Part shown: positions 1 through 13,701 of the stretch, piece after piece
How positions within the stretch are numbered: position 1 is the stretch's first letter
Layout of the letters: every line of letters starts with the position of its first letter
Assembly (NCBI GenBank): GCA_004154925.1
Contig: QJNS01000020.1
Coordinates: 124,001-188,000, forward strand
Reading direction: 5' to 3'
Source: Monosporascus cannonballus
Taxonomy: Eukaryota > Ascomycota > Sordariomycetes > Xylariales
DNA: 64,000 bases
Made by a program: the position numbers and the translations under genes
Notes under the pieces: model-generated
What the model was told of the DNA's origin: nothing
The model's database searches: none
What the model saw: only the letters and a program-made list of their open reading frames with translations

Positions 1-1090
1 ACATTTTAATGATAGAAATCTGGGCCTTCAAAATGCCAAATACGTTTAAAATTAAAAAACCTTAATCTTACTACTATTAGATAAAAGTCAATTATGTAAA
101 AATGTCGTCTCACTTTTATTATACAAAAAATACTGAACGTTAAAAATTATAAACCGAGTTCTTCGAAATCTTATTACGAATTCATAGATGTAAAAAATTT
201 CTAATTTGAGCTAAATTTTACTTTAAATCCTATAGAAAATATTTACTAAAACTTTATTAAAATATAACTATTTCGTAATTAGTTATAAAACGGTTTTCTT
301 ATAATTTAAATTTATTATAAAATTTTATTCACAAAACTTCGTTAATAGCTCTTGAAATATAATCAATTATATTTTAGCAAATACTCATATTTTAGAAAAA
401 TATAAATATTATTAAAAAGATTTAAATAGAAAATATCATACTATTAAGTAACTCTCCTTTATTTTTAATCCAAATGAATATTCGACTATATAATTGAGAT
501 TAATCACTTAATAGCAATTGTAAATTTACTAAAAAATGAGTTATTTTACTCTTATTATAACGGCTTAAATTTATAAATTAAAAAAGAATTATGTATAAAA
601 TCTCAATTTAACTTCACTATAAAATATACTATTAAGGTTATTCTTATTAACTACTATACTTTTAATTGATATTTCGAAAATAAAATGTCTAAAAAACGAA
701 ATAATACTAAAAGTTCTAATAATCGAATTAGAAAATAAAAGCAAGTTTTAAAAAAGCAAATATCATTTCAAAGACAAAACTACGAAAGTAAATCTAATAT
801 AAATGGTTTAACGATAACAGAAACAATATTTTAAATACGAATATCGTTCTATAACTAAAAGCGATTCCAAAAAAACATTTTTAACTTAAAAAAAGGCCAA
901 AACAGCAAAATATAAGATAAATAATAAGCTAAAAAAGAAAACAAAATGAAATAGACTTCTTTTCAGCTAGTAGTCACTTTAACCATAATTGCTTAAATTT
1001 AAAACAATATTCTAAAGTACGGAAATTTTTCTATATGCTAAAACTTTAAAACTAGAACATATTACTACTATCCAAATATAAGAAAATAGA
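1..1090. other. AT-rich RIP-degenerated DNA, nothing recognised
   Basis: Very AT-rich sequence with stops in all frames. CpG steps persist while TpG and CpA are scarce, as in the transposon remnants further right. No protein motif, LTR end or RNA gene is recognised. Confidence 0.6.
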
Positions 1091-1190
1091 CCTCGAAGCG
1101 TTTTCTACTTAGGAGCAGACAAGGGCTTCCAACGTACCTAGTGTTGAAACTGCTGGTGTTTTGAATTATAAAGCGAAATAGTTCATTTTT
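1091..1190 (+). repeat. Diverged direct repeat, left copy
   Basis: This stretch aligns with 1,682-1,780. Shared landmarks in the same order are a CTCG/CTGG-rich start, AACGTAYCTAG and TAGCGAAATAG. This copy keeps more G and C and the other looks like its RIP-mutated version. Spacing is about 590 bp. It could be a short LTR pair, but I see no coding remnant between the copies. Confidence 0.5.
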
Positions 1191-1681
1191 TTTATTCTCT
1201 TATATTATTCCAACGCTAATTTAAAATACTGGCTTATTAATCATAATTAGAGACAAAGTTTAAATCTGATATAAAAGTTACAAAATACTAAAGATTTTTT
1301 ATAAGTCGTCGAAACGGGGCTTTTGTTACATTTATAAGATAGAGCAATTTACCCATGCGTATTAAGCTCAATCAACGATTGGTTACTATCAAGCCGTTAA
1401 AACATTAATAGTTTTAAGTGGTAAGGTTAATTTGTATTAATACCATCCGCTAAGAAATTAGTAATAGGTCAGCGATAAATCGACGTTGCAATAATTTGGA
1501 CCATATTTTATTTTTAAAAGGTTTAATATATTTAAATAAATAAATTAATTGTGCATATCGATGAAAAGTCTATCAAATTAAACAGATAAATAAATGAAAT
1601 AATAACGAATAAAATGAAGAAAATTTTTAATAAACAATGCAGATCGTTCTTTAAAAAAGAGGTATATTATAACGAAATAAA

Positions 1682-1780
1682 CTCTGGGACGTTTTTTACC
1701 AAAATGTAAATAAGGAATATTAACGTATCTAGGATTAAATGTATTAATTTTTTAAATTATGTAGCGAAATAGCTAATGGG
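1682..1780 (+). repeat. Diverged direct repeat, right copy
   Basis: Partner of 1,091-1,190, matching over about 100 bp with differences mostly of C to T or G to A type. The stretch around AACGTATCTAGG and GTAGCGAAATAG is best conserved. Confidence 0.5.
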
Positions 1781-4084
1781 TTCTATTTTATTGTATAAAA
1801 ATAAATTATCTTTATTGTTTTAATATAGAAAAACGCGAAATATATAAAAAAGACGGCCAATTTCGACTAAATATTAACAACTATAAAAACCTATTTTTCA
1901 AATTTTATAGACTTTCAAAATAGATTTTTCCTTCAATGATTTCCAATAACCACTTATAAATTATTGCCTTTTTCAACTTATTATAACTACGATTTTTTTA
2001 ATTTATTTACACTTTAAAAAAACAATAAGCGTTGGCTCTGAGAAAACGAAAAAGTGTTTATCGAATTTAAAAACAAATAGATATATATAGAAATTCTTTC
2101 GTAAGTAAAATCCGTTAAGTTTTATCACTTACAGCTCGAATCAAAACGGAATCGAAAAGATATATCGCAAATATACTTATATTACTTGCTGATACTTTAT
2201 ATCTAATTCGAATATTTAAATTTAAAAAAAAATATTTCTAGAAATCTACATTTTTAACACTACAATTCGAAATATACCAAACGAGGAAAGGTATCCAAAA
2301 GTCTTTATTCTCGAATACTAAATAAATTTAGAAAATAATATAAATATATAAATAACTAGTATACAAAATATATTTCTAGAAAAACTGGAAAATAAAAACG
2401 ACTATTACTAGAAGAATTACGTTACTTATTAGGTTTTGATAAAATTCTATAATATAAATCGGTTTAAATTATACATTATATAACGTATTTAAAGCGTACA
2501 TAATTAAATAAATAAAAGGATTACGCTAAATATTAAAAATGTATTTAAGATATTATATTAATTACGAATAATATAATTAGGTGAAACAAGTACTTGTTAT
2601 TTAATTACTTTATATTCTTGCTTAATATAGAAATAGGTACACCGTTTTGCCTAATATGAATTTTAAATGTACACGTACTATATATAAATATATGTACAAT
2701 ACATTTATTAATCTTAAAATTCATTACGTAATTATATTATAAATATCAATAAAACTAACACTTTTCGCAATTAAATACACAAGTAGCTTAGTGAACAGAA
2801 ATTAAAATTATTAATATTTCAGAAAAGAAAATAATGTGCATTATTACTAAAGAAACTTTTAAATAATAAAACTTGCCCTAACGCTTGATTTCAAAGATAT
2901 TAATTTATATTAAAGATTAAGAGAACTTTAGAAAATAATTATTAATTAAAACTTTGACTTAAGGTTAAATTTTATTTCGTTTTCTATAATTTTCTTACAG
3001 ACGTTAATAACAGATACTAATAAAATGTAAACAGAACTAAATAATATAAAAATAAAAAACCGAATTATATAAGAAATAAAGAAAACCCTTTATATACAAA
3101 AAAAAGCTGACATGCTTAATATTTAATTAAATGAAACAGATTTTAAATTGAGAAGATATTTGGAAATGTATTAAAAATCGTATTAACGTTTAAGATTTAT
3201 TCAAAAGTTTATTAATAATAAAAGAATTATTTAAAAAAGGATTAATTAGAGTTGGTAAATAGTTAATCATATAAACCAAAATTAAATAAATTAAAAGAAA
3301 TAACGATTTCCGTTAATATAATTACGGCGGTCTTCATAGTAAATTATATTTTTTATTTTAATTTTTTAAATTATTTAAAAATTAAAAATTACGTTCTATT
3401 ATTATAACTCTTTTAGAATGAATTCTAGGTTTTCATTTTTATAATTAAATAAGCCTTCTTACTGTTTTATTTGTTTTTCTAATATCGATATTAAGTTTTA
3501 AGTTAACAACGTTAAATGTTAATAAACGGTTTTCTATTAAAGTTTGTTTGCGTTTAAAAGGTTAATATTTATGTCGAATATCTTGAAAAATAAATAATAA
3601 AATAATAGTTCTATAGCAAAATCGGCTGCATGTTATATATTTCTTATACTATGAAATATCTTTTATTATTTTGCATTGTAAACCTTTTAAAAAATAATAC
3701 AAATAAAATATAGCTTTAAAACGAGATTTTTTGTTTTTATTAGATTAATACGACGAGCTGTAAAAAAAGAAATTTGCAACGCATTTTGTAAATACGAAGA
3801 ATCATAATGGAAAATAATAAGTACTTACGGAAAAAAAGACTTAAAATAGGGTTTCGAAAAAAAAAATCGCATTACCATTTAATAAGCCTAGGTTTACGGA
3901 TATTAATCGTAACGATAAAGATGACACAATTTGCCTTACAAAGTTATATGGTAAATAATTATTGATATATTCGTAATTGTAAAAGAATAATTGTATTTAT
4001 AAAAGACTATTATTATTAGAAATAACGTAACCGGTAGTAATTAATAAAATGATAGAGAATTATATGTGTATTTATTTCTTTTAT
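1781..4084. other. AT-rich RIP-degenerated DNA, nothing recognised
   Basis: No frame stays open and no retrotransposon motif could be aligned by eye. Probably older transposon remains, judged only from composition. Confidence 0.55.
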
Positions 4085-4252
4085 AATTTAAATAATATTA
4101 ATTTGTAATCATATTTCGTTATCTAAAACATGTTTGATATTACGAAACGTAACTAAGTATTATATCCATTACTTAAAATCCCACAATACTTCTACTAAGA
4201 TAAACATGTACGACTAAGGTTTTATAATTGGTTAAACCGCCAGGCTGTTACA
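4085..4252 (+). repeat. Gy-A LTR fragment (3' part)
   Basis: Matches the last 170 bp of the well-preserved solo LTR at 19,370-19,707. It includes the blocks CCATTACTTAAAATCCCACA, GTACGACTAAGGTTT and TTGGTTAAACCGCC, and ends GGCTGTTACA at 4,252. The 5' half cannot be recognised. Differences from the solo LTR are mostly G to A and C to T. Confidence 0.75.
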
Positions 4253-7029
4253 AATTAAATAAGATATTTTTAATATTTTTTTACAATCGTATAAAAATCG
4301 AAAACATTATTAAATAAATAATATTTTCTGTTTTCTAAAAAAGAAAAAAAGCATAGATAATAAATATATTAAGCAATAAAAAGTAATTGCAATAAAAAGA
4401 ATTTTTAATTAAATGAAAAGATTGCCCAGTTAAAAATAATATTTAAAGAATATATAAATATAGAAATAAACGTTTAACAAATATTTGATAAATATGAAAA
4501 ATATAAAAAGATATTTAGAAATATAAAATCAATATAAATACTTTAAAAAGTATTGTAACGATTATAACTCATCGCAAATCGCCGTAGATTCGATTGAAGA
4601 TTTAATGAACAAATTGATTAAATTAAAGTTAATATATAACCGAACAATAATAATATATTTATGGAATATCGAATAATACAAAGCAAGATCGGTAATACTT
4701 ATATAATAATATAAAAGATTTACAAATGAAAAGTATATTGCTAATAAAAAGGTACTTGAACATAATATCCGTAATAAAACTTAAATTTATAAAATATAAA
4801 GAAACGTTTAATAATTAATTACTTATATTAGAATTGTTAATAATAGTTTAAAATAGTATATACGATAATAAAGATAAATCTTATAGCGGACCGGCCAATA
4901 AATTAAAAGAAATAATTACTTGATCTAACGAAATAAAAAGCGAAAATTTAATACCAGTTCGAACCTATTTATAAAATAATGAAACGGGATAAAGTCGGCA
5001 ATTTTCAATATATCTTTCATGTTTCGCTTACTTTAGTTGAAGAAGGTTTTATTATCGTTATTAAATACCTAGTAAATAATTATCGTTATTAAATACCTAG
5101 TAAATAATTATTATGTAATTACGAGTATGTTAAAGAGTTTCATTACGACGAAAAAAAACAGCTTAATTATGTTTCACGCTATTACTTAAAAATTAAAAAT
5201 GTAATATATTAAGTAAAGCCTTAAACGTAATATTAACTGTATTATAAATTTTACCGTTTCATTTATACGGTATTAATACGGCGTTCATTCGGCAATAAAA
5301 GTCATTAATATTCTTAAACCTATTGGTTATTCTTTTGCTAAAAAATATATTAATAACGATAACAATTTAAAAAAAGAATCGAATTCAAATAAAATAATAA
5401 AAGTAACTAATGTATTAGTATTTAAAATGAAAGAATTAGAAATAATATAAAGGCAATGAGTAAATAGAAGTAATTATCGTACATTTAACGTTTTTTAATT
5501 TAAAAATTATATAATCTTTTTCTATATATCGTTTATAAAGAATTGAATAAACATTTTAAGGAAATGCGATGTATTAATAAAATTATAATAACTTATCGAA
5601 AAACATTTTAATAAATACAAAAAACATTGATTATAATTACGCGGTTTTACAATAATTAAAAAATCTTTTAGAAATAAACAGTTGAAAAACAGTTAAAATT
5701 TAGTTAATATTTCTAAACATTTGAAAAATAAATCAATATATTAGAAAATATTTGTTGTTATGATATATATTATATGTATAAGGGTTAGATCATTTTTAGA
5801 AAAGTAGATAATATACACAATATTAAAATAAACACATAAGAAATTAGTTTACCATTAATAGAATACGCTATTTATTAACGAATTATTATTAATTTTGTAA
5901 ACGTAACCGGAATAATATAATATATTATTAATTTTATATTGTTCTATAATATTATTATCGAAAGAATTAAAGATAAGGCTTAAGTAAAAAGAACAATACA
6001 AAATAATTTTAAAGATAGAGAATAATATAAGATTACTAAATATTATTTGAAAAAGGGACCGTAAATATAACCAAATATTACAATTATAAAATATTAACAA
6101 AAGAAATTAAAAGTGGATAATAATGCGAAAATTAATTAATAATATGATTAAAAGTCGTTCGGCAAACGGCTGTATATACGGCGAGACCGGGGTTATAGAA
6201 AACATAAATAAATAAAACAGCGTCAAAATATATTTGCCTTATAACAATGATTTCGCTACTTATAATATGGCGTATTTAATTAATAATAATTACTAATATC
6301 TAGTAGTTTAAAAAAAGAAACAATATAAGAAAATAAATACATATGGCAAAGTCTAAGCAACTAGTCGCCGACTTATATATAAAAGGACATTACTAAACCG
6401 TACCTAGACATATTATATATAACCTAGATAAAAGTTTACTAATATACCTACTTTTTAAAATAGTCTACAATTGTTCTGCTATTACGTTACCTTTTAATCT
6501 ATTATCTTACAGTATCTGATAACCAGTAACAGATAGTAAGTAAAAATAGCTGAATATATATATTTTGAAAATATATTTTATAATTTATTACACTTAATTT
6601 AAACTAAGCTACCAATATTTATTATATTATATTTTTTTTATTTTTAATATAAAATATAGACAATATTATTTTTAAAACAAGACTTACTACTTGTAAATCT
6701 AATTGAAGTTGCTAATCGGATATATTATCGCTTACAACTTAATAAAGTAAAATATTTACAATAGAATTTAAACGAAAAGAAATTACAGTTTTCGAAATTC
6801 CGACTTCTTTAAATATATAATATAAAGATGCGGTTCGATAATTATTAATCGAACGGTTGGAAAAAAATATAATATAATAATGACGTTCCGAAATTTAAAA
6901 TAAGAAAAAGTTAAACCTTTTAACAATAACTAGGTATTAAATATTATCTTTTAATAAAACTAATAATATTCGATTTTTTTAAAAGTTAGCCAAACAATAA
7001 AAGGGAATGTATATTAAAAAGATTACATG
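4253..7029. other. AT-rich RIP-degenerated DNA
   Basis: Apart from the 28-bp tandem duplication at 5,052-5,107 nothing is recognised. A short open stretch around 4,979 is not matched to any family. The 81-codon frame at 5,855-6,100 (minus) is low-complexity Ile/Asn/Tyr/Leu and looks like chance. Confidence 0.5.
5052..5107 (+). repeat. 28-bp perfect tandem duplication
   Basis: A 28-bp unit beginning TTATCGTTATTAAATACC occurs twice without a mismatch. Because the copies are identical inside heavily mutated DNA, the duplication should be younger than the main RIP episodes. Replication slippage is the simplest source. Confidence 0.9.
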
Positions 7030-7230
7030 AATAACGACTAAGAGTTTAATTAATTATTAAACCTAAGTTGTACGGGTTTATATTAATAGAAACAATAGAA
7101 AGGTTGAAATAATAAAGTAATTTAATTATAGTTCATAATCTTAAAGACATTTTAAATATTCAGGTTATATTATAAGTTCATATTATTTATAAATCAATAT
7201 AGAATAATATATATATTTCTACATTAATTT
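7030..7230 (-). repeat. Gy-A LTR fragment, reverse orientation
   Basis: Matches the reverse complement of the 3' end of the Gy-A LTR: AATTATTAAACCTAAGTTGT, then GTACGGGTTTATATTA, then AGGTTATATTATAAGTTC. It may extend to about 7,490 in more damaged form. No coding remnant is attached. Confidence 0.6.
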
Positions 7231-10111
7231 AAGGTATAAGAGATTTGGTTTTTTTTAGTACGATTAACTAAGTTATATTATGATATGACAGGGAATTATC
7301 TAGACGACATACTTAATCCAATTATATTAATCATATTGAGTCTCGATAAATAAAATAGCGAAACTAAATAGATAAATAACGATAATCGACCGTAAACTTT
7401 GAGAGTAAACACTTAGCGAAAAAGGATTTCTTAATATATACGCGTACTCGGACTCTTTGATTAGCCGAGATTATTAATATATATAATACCTTATCTTATT
7501 TTAAGCTTTTTGTCTTACGATAAAAAAAACATTTTGTTTTAGGGTAAAAAATAATAATAATTTAACACCATTGTAAGCATAATATATATTTATATATATT
7601 AATGGTTAATCCTTTTTCTTTTAACGTGAAGCATTTTTTAATATTTCTAATTTAGGGCTTTAATTTCGTTTATTAGTCGGCTTTTCGCGTTATACACTTT
7701 TTTCTTATTTTTAATGTTTTCTTTTCCGATTATTAATGGTTAATCGCCGCCTTATACTTTTTTAGCCTGGCTATTTTGTGGTAAAGTCGAGCTCTAGGCA
7801 TTTCTCTAAAATCTAATATATATTATCTATTTATTAATATATTGTTTTCTAGGTTTTTGTTAATATAACTTGAGTACGTTCATCGCCAATTAGCGAAGGA
7901 AGTACATATTTTGCTTTGATATTATAATGTAATTTGCGTATTAAATCCGAGCCGTTTCGTAGTTAACAGAGTATATAGGTATTTGAATCAAAAGATAAAA
8001 AAATCGGAAACGTATTTAAAATTAAGTAAAAAGCGTTTTCGAGGTCAAAATCATTTAGGCATGTTTTTAGCTTAATTCCTATCTTATAAATTAATATAAA
8101 CTTCTATTATCTTTTATATTTCTAATTAATCATATTTCTTTATTTGAAATCAATTTTTTAATTTGTTATAAGTTAGGTTTTTATACAATGGAATGGAATA
8201 AATAAATAATTTATATATTTTATATTCAATAGAAATACAATTACAATGTTACCGTACGGTTTTAATTTTGTTATTATGTGTAAATAAATTATCCAAATTG
8301 ATTTATATTTATTTTTAATACTAAACCATTACTATGATTCTAATTTGATCTTTACAAAATATATGATCGAATATGTAAAAGCTTAAAATAATATTTATAT
8401 CCCGTAATTTCATGAATATAAATAACATCATATATAATTATTTAAATATAATTAACAATCGAATCGCAAATAACCGATTTAATTTTTTAATTTAATAATA
8501 TATAATACTTTTAAATAATACTATAATTCGTTTGAAATATATATAGGAGCTTAGGTTTTTTAGCTCCATATAAAATTGCATATATTAATATAATAATAAT
8601 GTTTAATTTAAGAAATATTTCGTTTATAATAAGTATAACAATTTTTCAAAGCTGTATAAGTACGGTATTCTATTATAAATCTGAATTATTTTCTAAATTG
8701 AATAATATTTTAAAATAACTTCAAGGCTAATTTCGTTTTTAATTACATGAAGTGATGAATGTTAATCGAACAAAATTAACCTTTCGATTTGGACGAAATA
8801 TAAAAACAAAAAATAAAATGTCGTTGTATAACCTTTTTAATATTCTTTCGAATTTTAACGTACATGAAATCTTAATACTCCCAATTTCGCTTAATTTATC
8901 AAATTTAAATTAGTTTTTGAATTACTCTTTTAATTACATTAATATTTTAAACAATATAATATAATCTAGATATATAACAAATAAATAATCGTAAAAATGA
9001 TAAATAAGTATAAAGCACAATAAATAAATTATCAAATTGATATAGATATTAACAATTATTTAATTTTAAATTTGTAATATAATAATAATTAGTTAATAAT
9101 ATAGTTATTATTTTTCTTATTCTTTACGTAAAATCTTTAAAAACTTAAAGAATTCCAGCAATTCTTATTTTATATTATTAAGAAAAGTATTATGAGTTAT
9201 TGCTGTCATTCATTAATTACTTATAAGCGTTAATAATGTTATATTTTTTCAAATTTAATTTTATAACTTTTTCATGTTTTTATTAACAATAGTTATTACT
9301 TATTTGTATACGTAAATATTTACATTTATATATATTTTCCGTTTATATTAATACGTTTACTTAAAATTTTATAAAGATTTCAAGCTGCAAAGATATTTTA
9401 AACGTTAAGAATTTTATATTTATATACTTTTTTAAAAAGTTAAATAAATAAATTGTCTGTTAATTAAATTTAAGGTTTTTCATATAAATAACAACGATTA
9501 AATTAAATATAATTAAAATTTCTAAAATGTCGATAATTCTTCACCATATTATGGTAATATCTTTAAATGTTTAAAACATTCTATATTTATTATTTTTTAA
9601 TTTGTATTATAAATATATTTTACGTTTTTTAACGTTAACAAAATAATACATTCCGGCTTAATTTAAGTAATATTTATAAAAGTTAAAATTTTATATACTG
9701 TTTAATTTTTATACTTAAATTATATTTTTCTAAATATCGATTCTGTAACATTATAAAAAACACAATAATTATTTTTTCTTATAATTATAATCAAAAAAAA
9801 TAGTTTTTTAAAAGATCATTTATTTGTAATAAAAAATAAAAAAGTTTAATAATAGTGATCTAATAATATATTGAATTTTAAGCACTGTAGAGTAGTCTTT
9901 TAAAGCTTATGAGTTAATAATGTTAATACTTAATCTTAATATTAAATATTGCCTTTTATCTTATACCTCGATCTTTATCTATTTGTTTTTGATTTAGAAA
10001 AGTATTTTAAGGGTTTATTCGAATCTTTCGAAATTATTATAAACCTTTACTATTTTTTTAAATCGGCATTTAAAAACTAAATAACATATTTATGTAATAC
10101 TAACTTCAACC
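7231..10111. other. AT-rich RIP-degenerated DNA, nothing recognised
   Basis: No open frame and no motif beyond short chance palindromes. Composition is the same as in the identified retrotransposon remains. Confidence 0.5.
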
Positions 10112-10116
10112 AAATA

Positions 10117-10248
10117 TATTACAGTCTGAGCAACGTAACAGTGGCGCGAGCTTTTATACAGCTGTAAGCACTAGAATGGTTGCTATAATTGCGATCATTC
10201 CATTGATCTTTTGCTCTGGTAGCATAATGGCATAGTGCAGCTATAGCA
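10117..10248 (+). mobile_element. 130-bp mini-LTR element, copy 1
   Basis: This 132-bp element aligns over its whole length with 53,917-54,046 and is flanked by a 5-bp target duplication AAATA (10,112-10,116 and 10,249-10,253). The ends, TATTACAG and CTATAGCA, are mutated forms of the TGTTACGG...CCATAACA ends of the other copy. The interior keeps CAGCTGTAAGCAC and TTGCGATCATTCCA. It has no coding capacity. TG...CA ends and 5-bp duplications suggest a solo LTR of a tiny (TRIM-like) retroelement. Confidence 0.8.
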
Positions 10249-10765
10249 AAATAACCGTATTCTTAATAAATCTTTTTATTACCAATTTTATCCGTAAAAC
10301 AACCCTTGAAAATTAAACCGAAGAATACATGTAATATGTTCGATATTAAATAAAAAATAAATATAATTTAATTAATGTTTTCTTAAAACATCTTTAATTT
10401 AAAGGTGTTTAAACCATTATTTTAATTTTCTATTAAATATTAGATATTTTAATTAAACCACCGATATTAATCTGTTCAAAAATAAAGACTTTAATATTTA
10501 GCTTATCTAGAACTTCGTAAACCCTTATTAAGTTACTCGAAAAGCTTACTTTTTTCGTATTCAAACGAGCTATTTTAATTGATTTGCTAATTTAAACATT
10601 AAAGTACTTTTCTGAAATAAAAACAAATCGCTCTTTTTTTTTCTTTTACTTTAAGATATTCTTAAAAATCTTATAAATCGATTTGGCGTCGGCTTGCTTA
10701 CTAATAAACATATCGTTTAAATATTACTTAGAAGTTAAGGATTTTACGAGGAAAGATTTGCAATA

Positions 10766-10979
10766 TATAATAGCAAATAGAATTAACTAATTGTTAAATC
10801 TAAATTGTCGAAATTTATATTAATTAAAATATAATAAACGGTTAAGTTCTAAACTAAAAATTAATTAAGTTTCATAATATTGAATATATTTTAAATACTA
10901 AATGGTTATTATGAACTGGTATTAGTTAAATTATAAACTTAAACATATTTCTATATTATATTTTGGTTTTTATATGAGT
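10766..10979 (-). repeat. Gy-A LTR fragment, reverse, cut by the next LTR
   Basis: Carries the reverse-strand LTR blocks AACTAATTGTTAAATCTAAA and AATTTATATTA and breaks off where the next LTR begins at 10,980. It is strongly mutated. Confidence 0.5.
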
Positions 10980-11462
10980 TATAACGGCCAAAAGTTTAAC
11001 GAAATATTAAACCTAACTCGTACGGATTGATATTACTAGAAATATTATAAAAATCTAAATAATAAAATAACTTACTAAAGTTACGTAATACTAAGCACAT
11101 TTTAAGTTATCAAGCTATATTATAAACTCGTATTATTTCAATTACTAAAATAGTGAACGTATTATAAATTTAATTATTCCTGCTAATTTTTACTAAATTA
11201 TAAAATTAGTATAATAATTTTTATAATCTTATTTATCGAAAATTTTGTAATAATTTTAATAATTTTAATTTTTACGAATCTCGCCAAAACTCTAACAATT
11301 TTAACTTTGGCTGATTTCGCAATAGTTTAATATTTCTATTGCGTAATTTATCATTTCGAACTGTATTTGTTTTAATTATTTCTAAATATACCAAAAACAT
11401 TAGGTTCTAATACGAATTTCCATCTTTTAGAATTTTCGTCTAAAAAAATTTAATTTGTAAGT
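10980..11462 (-). repeat. Gy-A 3' LTR of copy E
   Basis: Begins TATAACGGCCAAAAGTTTAAC, the mutated reverse complement of the LTR end, and continues through TAAACCTAACTCGTACGGAT. The far end, near 11,462, is placed by comparison with the LTR at 42,026-42,493 and is uncertain by tens of bases. Confidence 0.6.
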
Positions 11463-11544
11463 ATTTAATTTATTATTTTTAGTTATATTAAGAAATATGC
11501 TAAACTCTTTTCTAAAGCGAAAACCGCTTAACTTCATTTCTTAA

Positions 11545-12070
11545 TTAATGTAATTCTCTTGTTAAAGCTCGTTAAAGTAACGCGTTATATATATTGTAAA
11601 TAAAGAGGCTTATATTATTAACTATTTGAAACAAACTTTTTTCTTTATTGGTTTTATATTAACAAGAATTAATCTAATTATAACGCTCGAGATATTAACC
11701 TAAAATAACTATAACGTATAATTACTTAATATCGATATGTTAAATTAAAATTAAAAGCTTTTGAAAAGAAATGCCTACTGAGTTATTATTAAAATTAACG
11801 TTTATTTCCGCCATTTATATAAATAAAGAAATATGGCATAATAAAATAATATAAGCGGTGTCTCGTAATACTAACAACTTAAAAAGATGAGACGAACTAA
11901 AGCGTAACAAATGGGCAACGGCCGTAAAGATTGCGTTAATACTACTTTTCGCTTTTTTTAACTGCTTTAATATTAAGCCTATAGATTGGTCGATTATTAA
12001 TTAAAAAACTTCCAGCTTGGTCAATTTCAGCGTTATTAATTAAAAGTCTTTAATAGGTGTTGGGCGTTTT
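11545..12070 (+). pseudogene. Gy-A antisense accessory gene, copy E (wrecked)
   Basis: Lies between the 3' LTR and integrase of copy E, on the strand opposite to pol, as in copies 1, 2 and D. The start region (about 11,545-11,590) aligns with the Arg-rich N-terminus of copy 1. The end aligns better: GATTGGTCGATTATTAATT corresponds to the Asp-Trp-Ser-Ile tail, and AGTCTTTAATAGGTGTTGGG to the last codons before the stop. The middle has lost most codons to RIP and no frame stays open. The native stop codon is also changed. Function is unknown. Confidence 0.5.
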
Positions 12071-12129
12071 ACGAACTTTTGCCGGTTTCAAGATATTTTC
12101 AAAATCAAGCTATTTTTGTTCATTTAATC

Positions 12130-13317
12130 AAATATCAAGAAAATACGTTTTTTTCCCTTATTAAGCATTTTATTTTTCTATTTTTTATATAGTTTTATTT
12201 TTCGCCTTTGCTGTATTCTGTTATGAATAAATTCTAATATTAGTTATTATTAACTTAAATAAAACAAAATAAAAATATAAAAAACAGCATAAAGTTTAAC
12301 TTCGAACTGAAGTCTCTATTAATAATATTTTTACAAATCCTTATAGTAATTTCATATATGCTGATATATTTAAATTTATATATTTTACTAGGCTCTTTTA
12401 CTTGAATATTTTCTCTTACGAAATATATTATATCGTTTTACTCTTTCTAATTATAACATTTATTTATTTAATCAGGAATGAATTTTAACTTTATTTTTAG
12501 TTCTTAATATAATTATATTTTTATTGTTATATAAATATTACTTTTACGTTAACAAATTTATCGCATATATATTTACAAATACTAAATAAAAAATAACAAT
12601 TCACGTTTAATAAAAACCTTTTAATATCTTTGTAATAATTAGTATTATAAGCTATTTATATAATATATAATTTTTAACTTAATAGGTTTACTCGTAATTT
12701 ATATAATATTGTCAATATATTGCTAAAACGTGCTTTAATTATGTTTTTAATTCATATGCTAAAGGCTTAATATATTAGAAAACATATAATGTAAATCGAT
12801 TTAAATTACAAGGCTTTATTAAAAGCTTGGAAAAAAATATAGCTTTGTGTCAAAAATGATTTTATATAATTATCAGTATAAATAACAATATATTTGCAAA
12901 CTGAACTGGTTTATATTGCGTTTTTATATTTTTTTCAATATTAAAAAAAGAAACTTTCGCAAACTCATCAATAATTAAAAAAAGTTATTATCTTAATGTA
13001 TATTTATTTTCATATTCTAGAATAAAATTCATATTCTTATATTTCGAAGATATTGAAAAAATTGTATTTTTGTAGTACTTTTTAAAGGGTAAAATTATAT
13101 ATTATAAAAATAATAAATATGTTAAAACGATTTAAAAAATCATATAAATTCATTAATTTTTATAAAATGAAACTTTATATAAATAACCTATTCAGTTTTC
13201 CTAGCTGTTTCAAAAACGTTTGTATTTTATTTAAGTTCTTGTTTTTTAATAAAGTAATATTATATTTTATAATTTTCTAATATATATTACAGGGCATAAT
13301 CCGTATTAATGTAATTT
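12130..13317 (-). pseudogene. Gy-A copy E integrase C-terminal part
   Basis: Aligns block by block with the integrase 3' end of copy 1 (43,320-44,480), including TTCTAATATATATT followed by the codons where copy D inserted. Every frame is closed. It stops exactly at the AATTT target duplication next to the D LTR and resumes at 38,499. Confidence 0.6.
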
Positions 13318-13701
13318 TATTATAATTCAATAGGCTTAGCAGGCCTTGAAACCATCGGGTTAATGAAAAGATTAGATCTAATACGGGTACTGATTACGTG
13401 ATAAGCTTGAAGCTTTCAGAAATCTTAGTACTTCGAGCCTTTTCAGCTATATAAAGGTTATTAAAAAGTTTAAAAAGCTTAAAGACATATATCGTTTAAA
13501 CATTGTAAGCTATACGATATATTCGTTCGTTAAATCCCTTATTAAATAACATTAATTTACAACGTATTTTCGTTATTTAAAATTCTTTTGATTTATAAAA
13601 CGTAATTAAGTTATCTTATTGCTTAAATTCTTACAATGTTTCTATTAATATAAATCTATATACCTTAGATTTAATAATGAATTAAGCCTTAAGCTATTAC
13701 A
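13318..13701 (+). repeat. Gy-A LTR, 5' LTR of copy D
   Basis: Starts TATTATAATTCAATAGGC and ends AAGCTATTACA, RIP versions of TGTTATAACC... and ...CCGGCACA in the solo LTR. AATTT (13,313-13,317) just outside is one half of the target duplication whose partner follows 38,493. It contains TACGTG (13,395-13,400), a damaged form of the CACGTG box. Confidence 0.75.

Noticed and set aside
5855..6100. 81-codon hydrophobic minus frame
   Set aside because: Ile/Leu/Asn/Tyr-rich low complexity, expected by chance where T and A dominate.
8546..8567. Palindrome GGAGCT...AGCTCC
   Set aside because: Six-base arms with a short loop are expected by chance in a window of this size, and no gene lies next to it to terminate.
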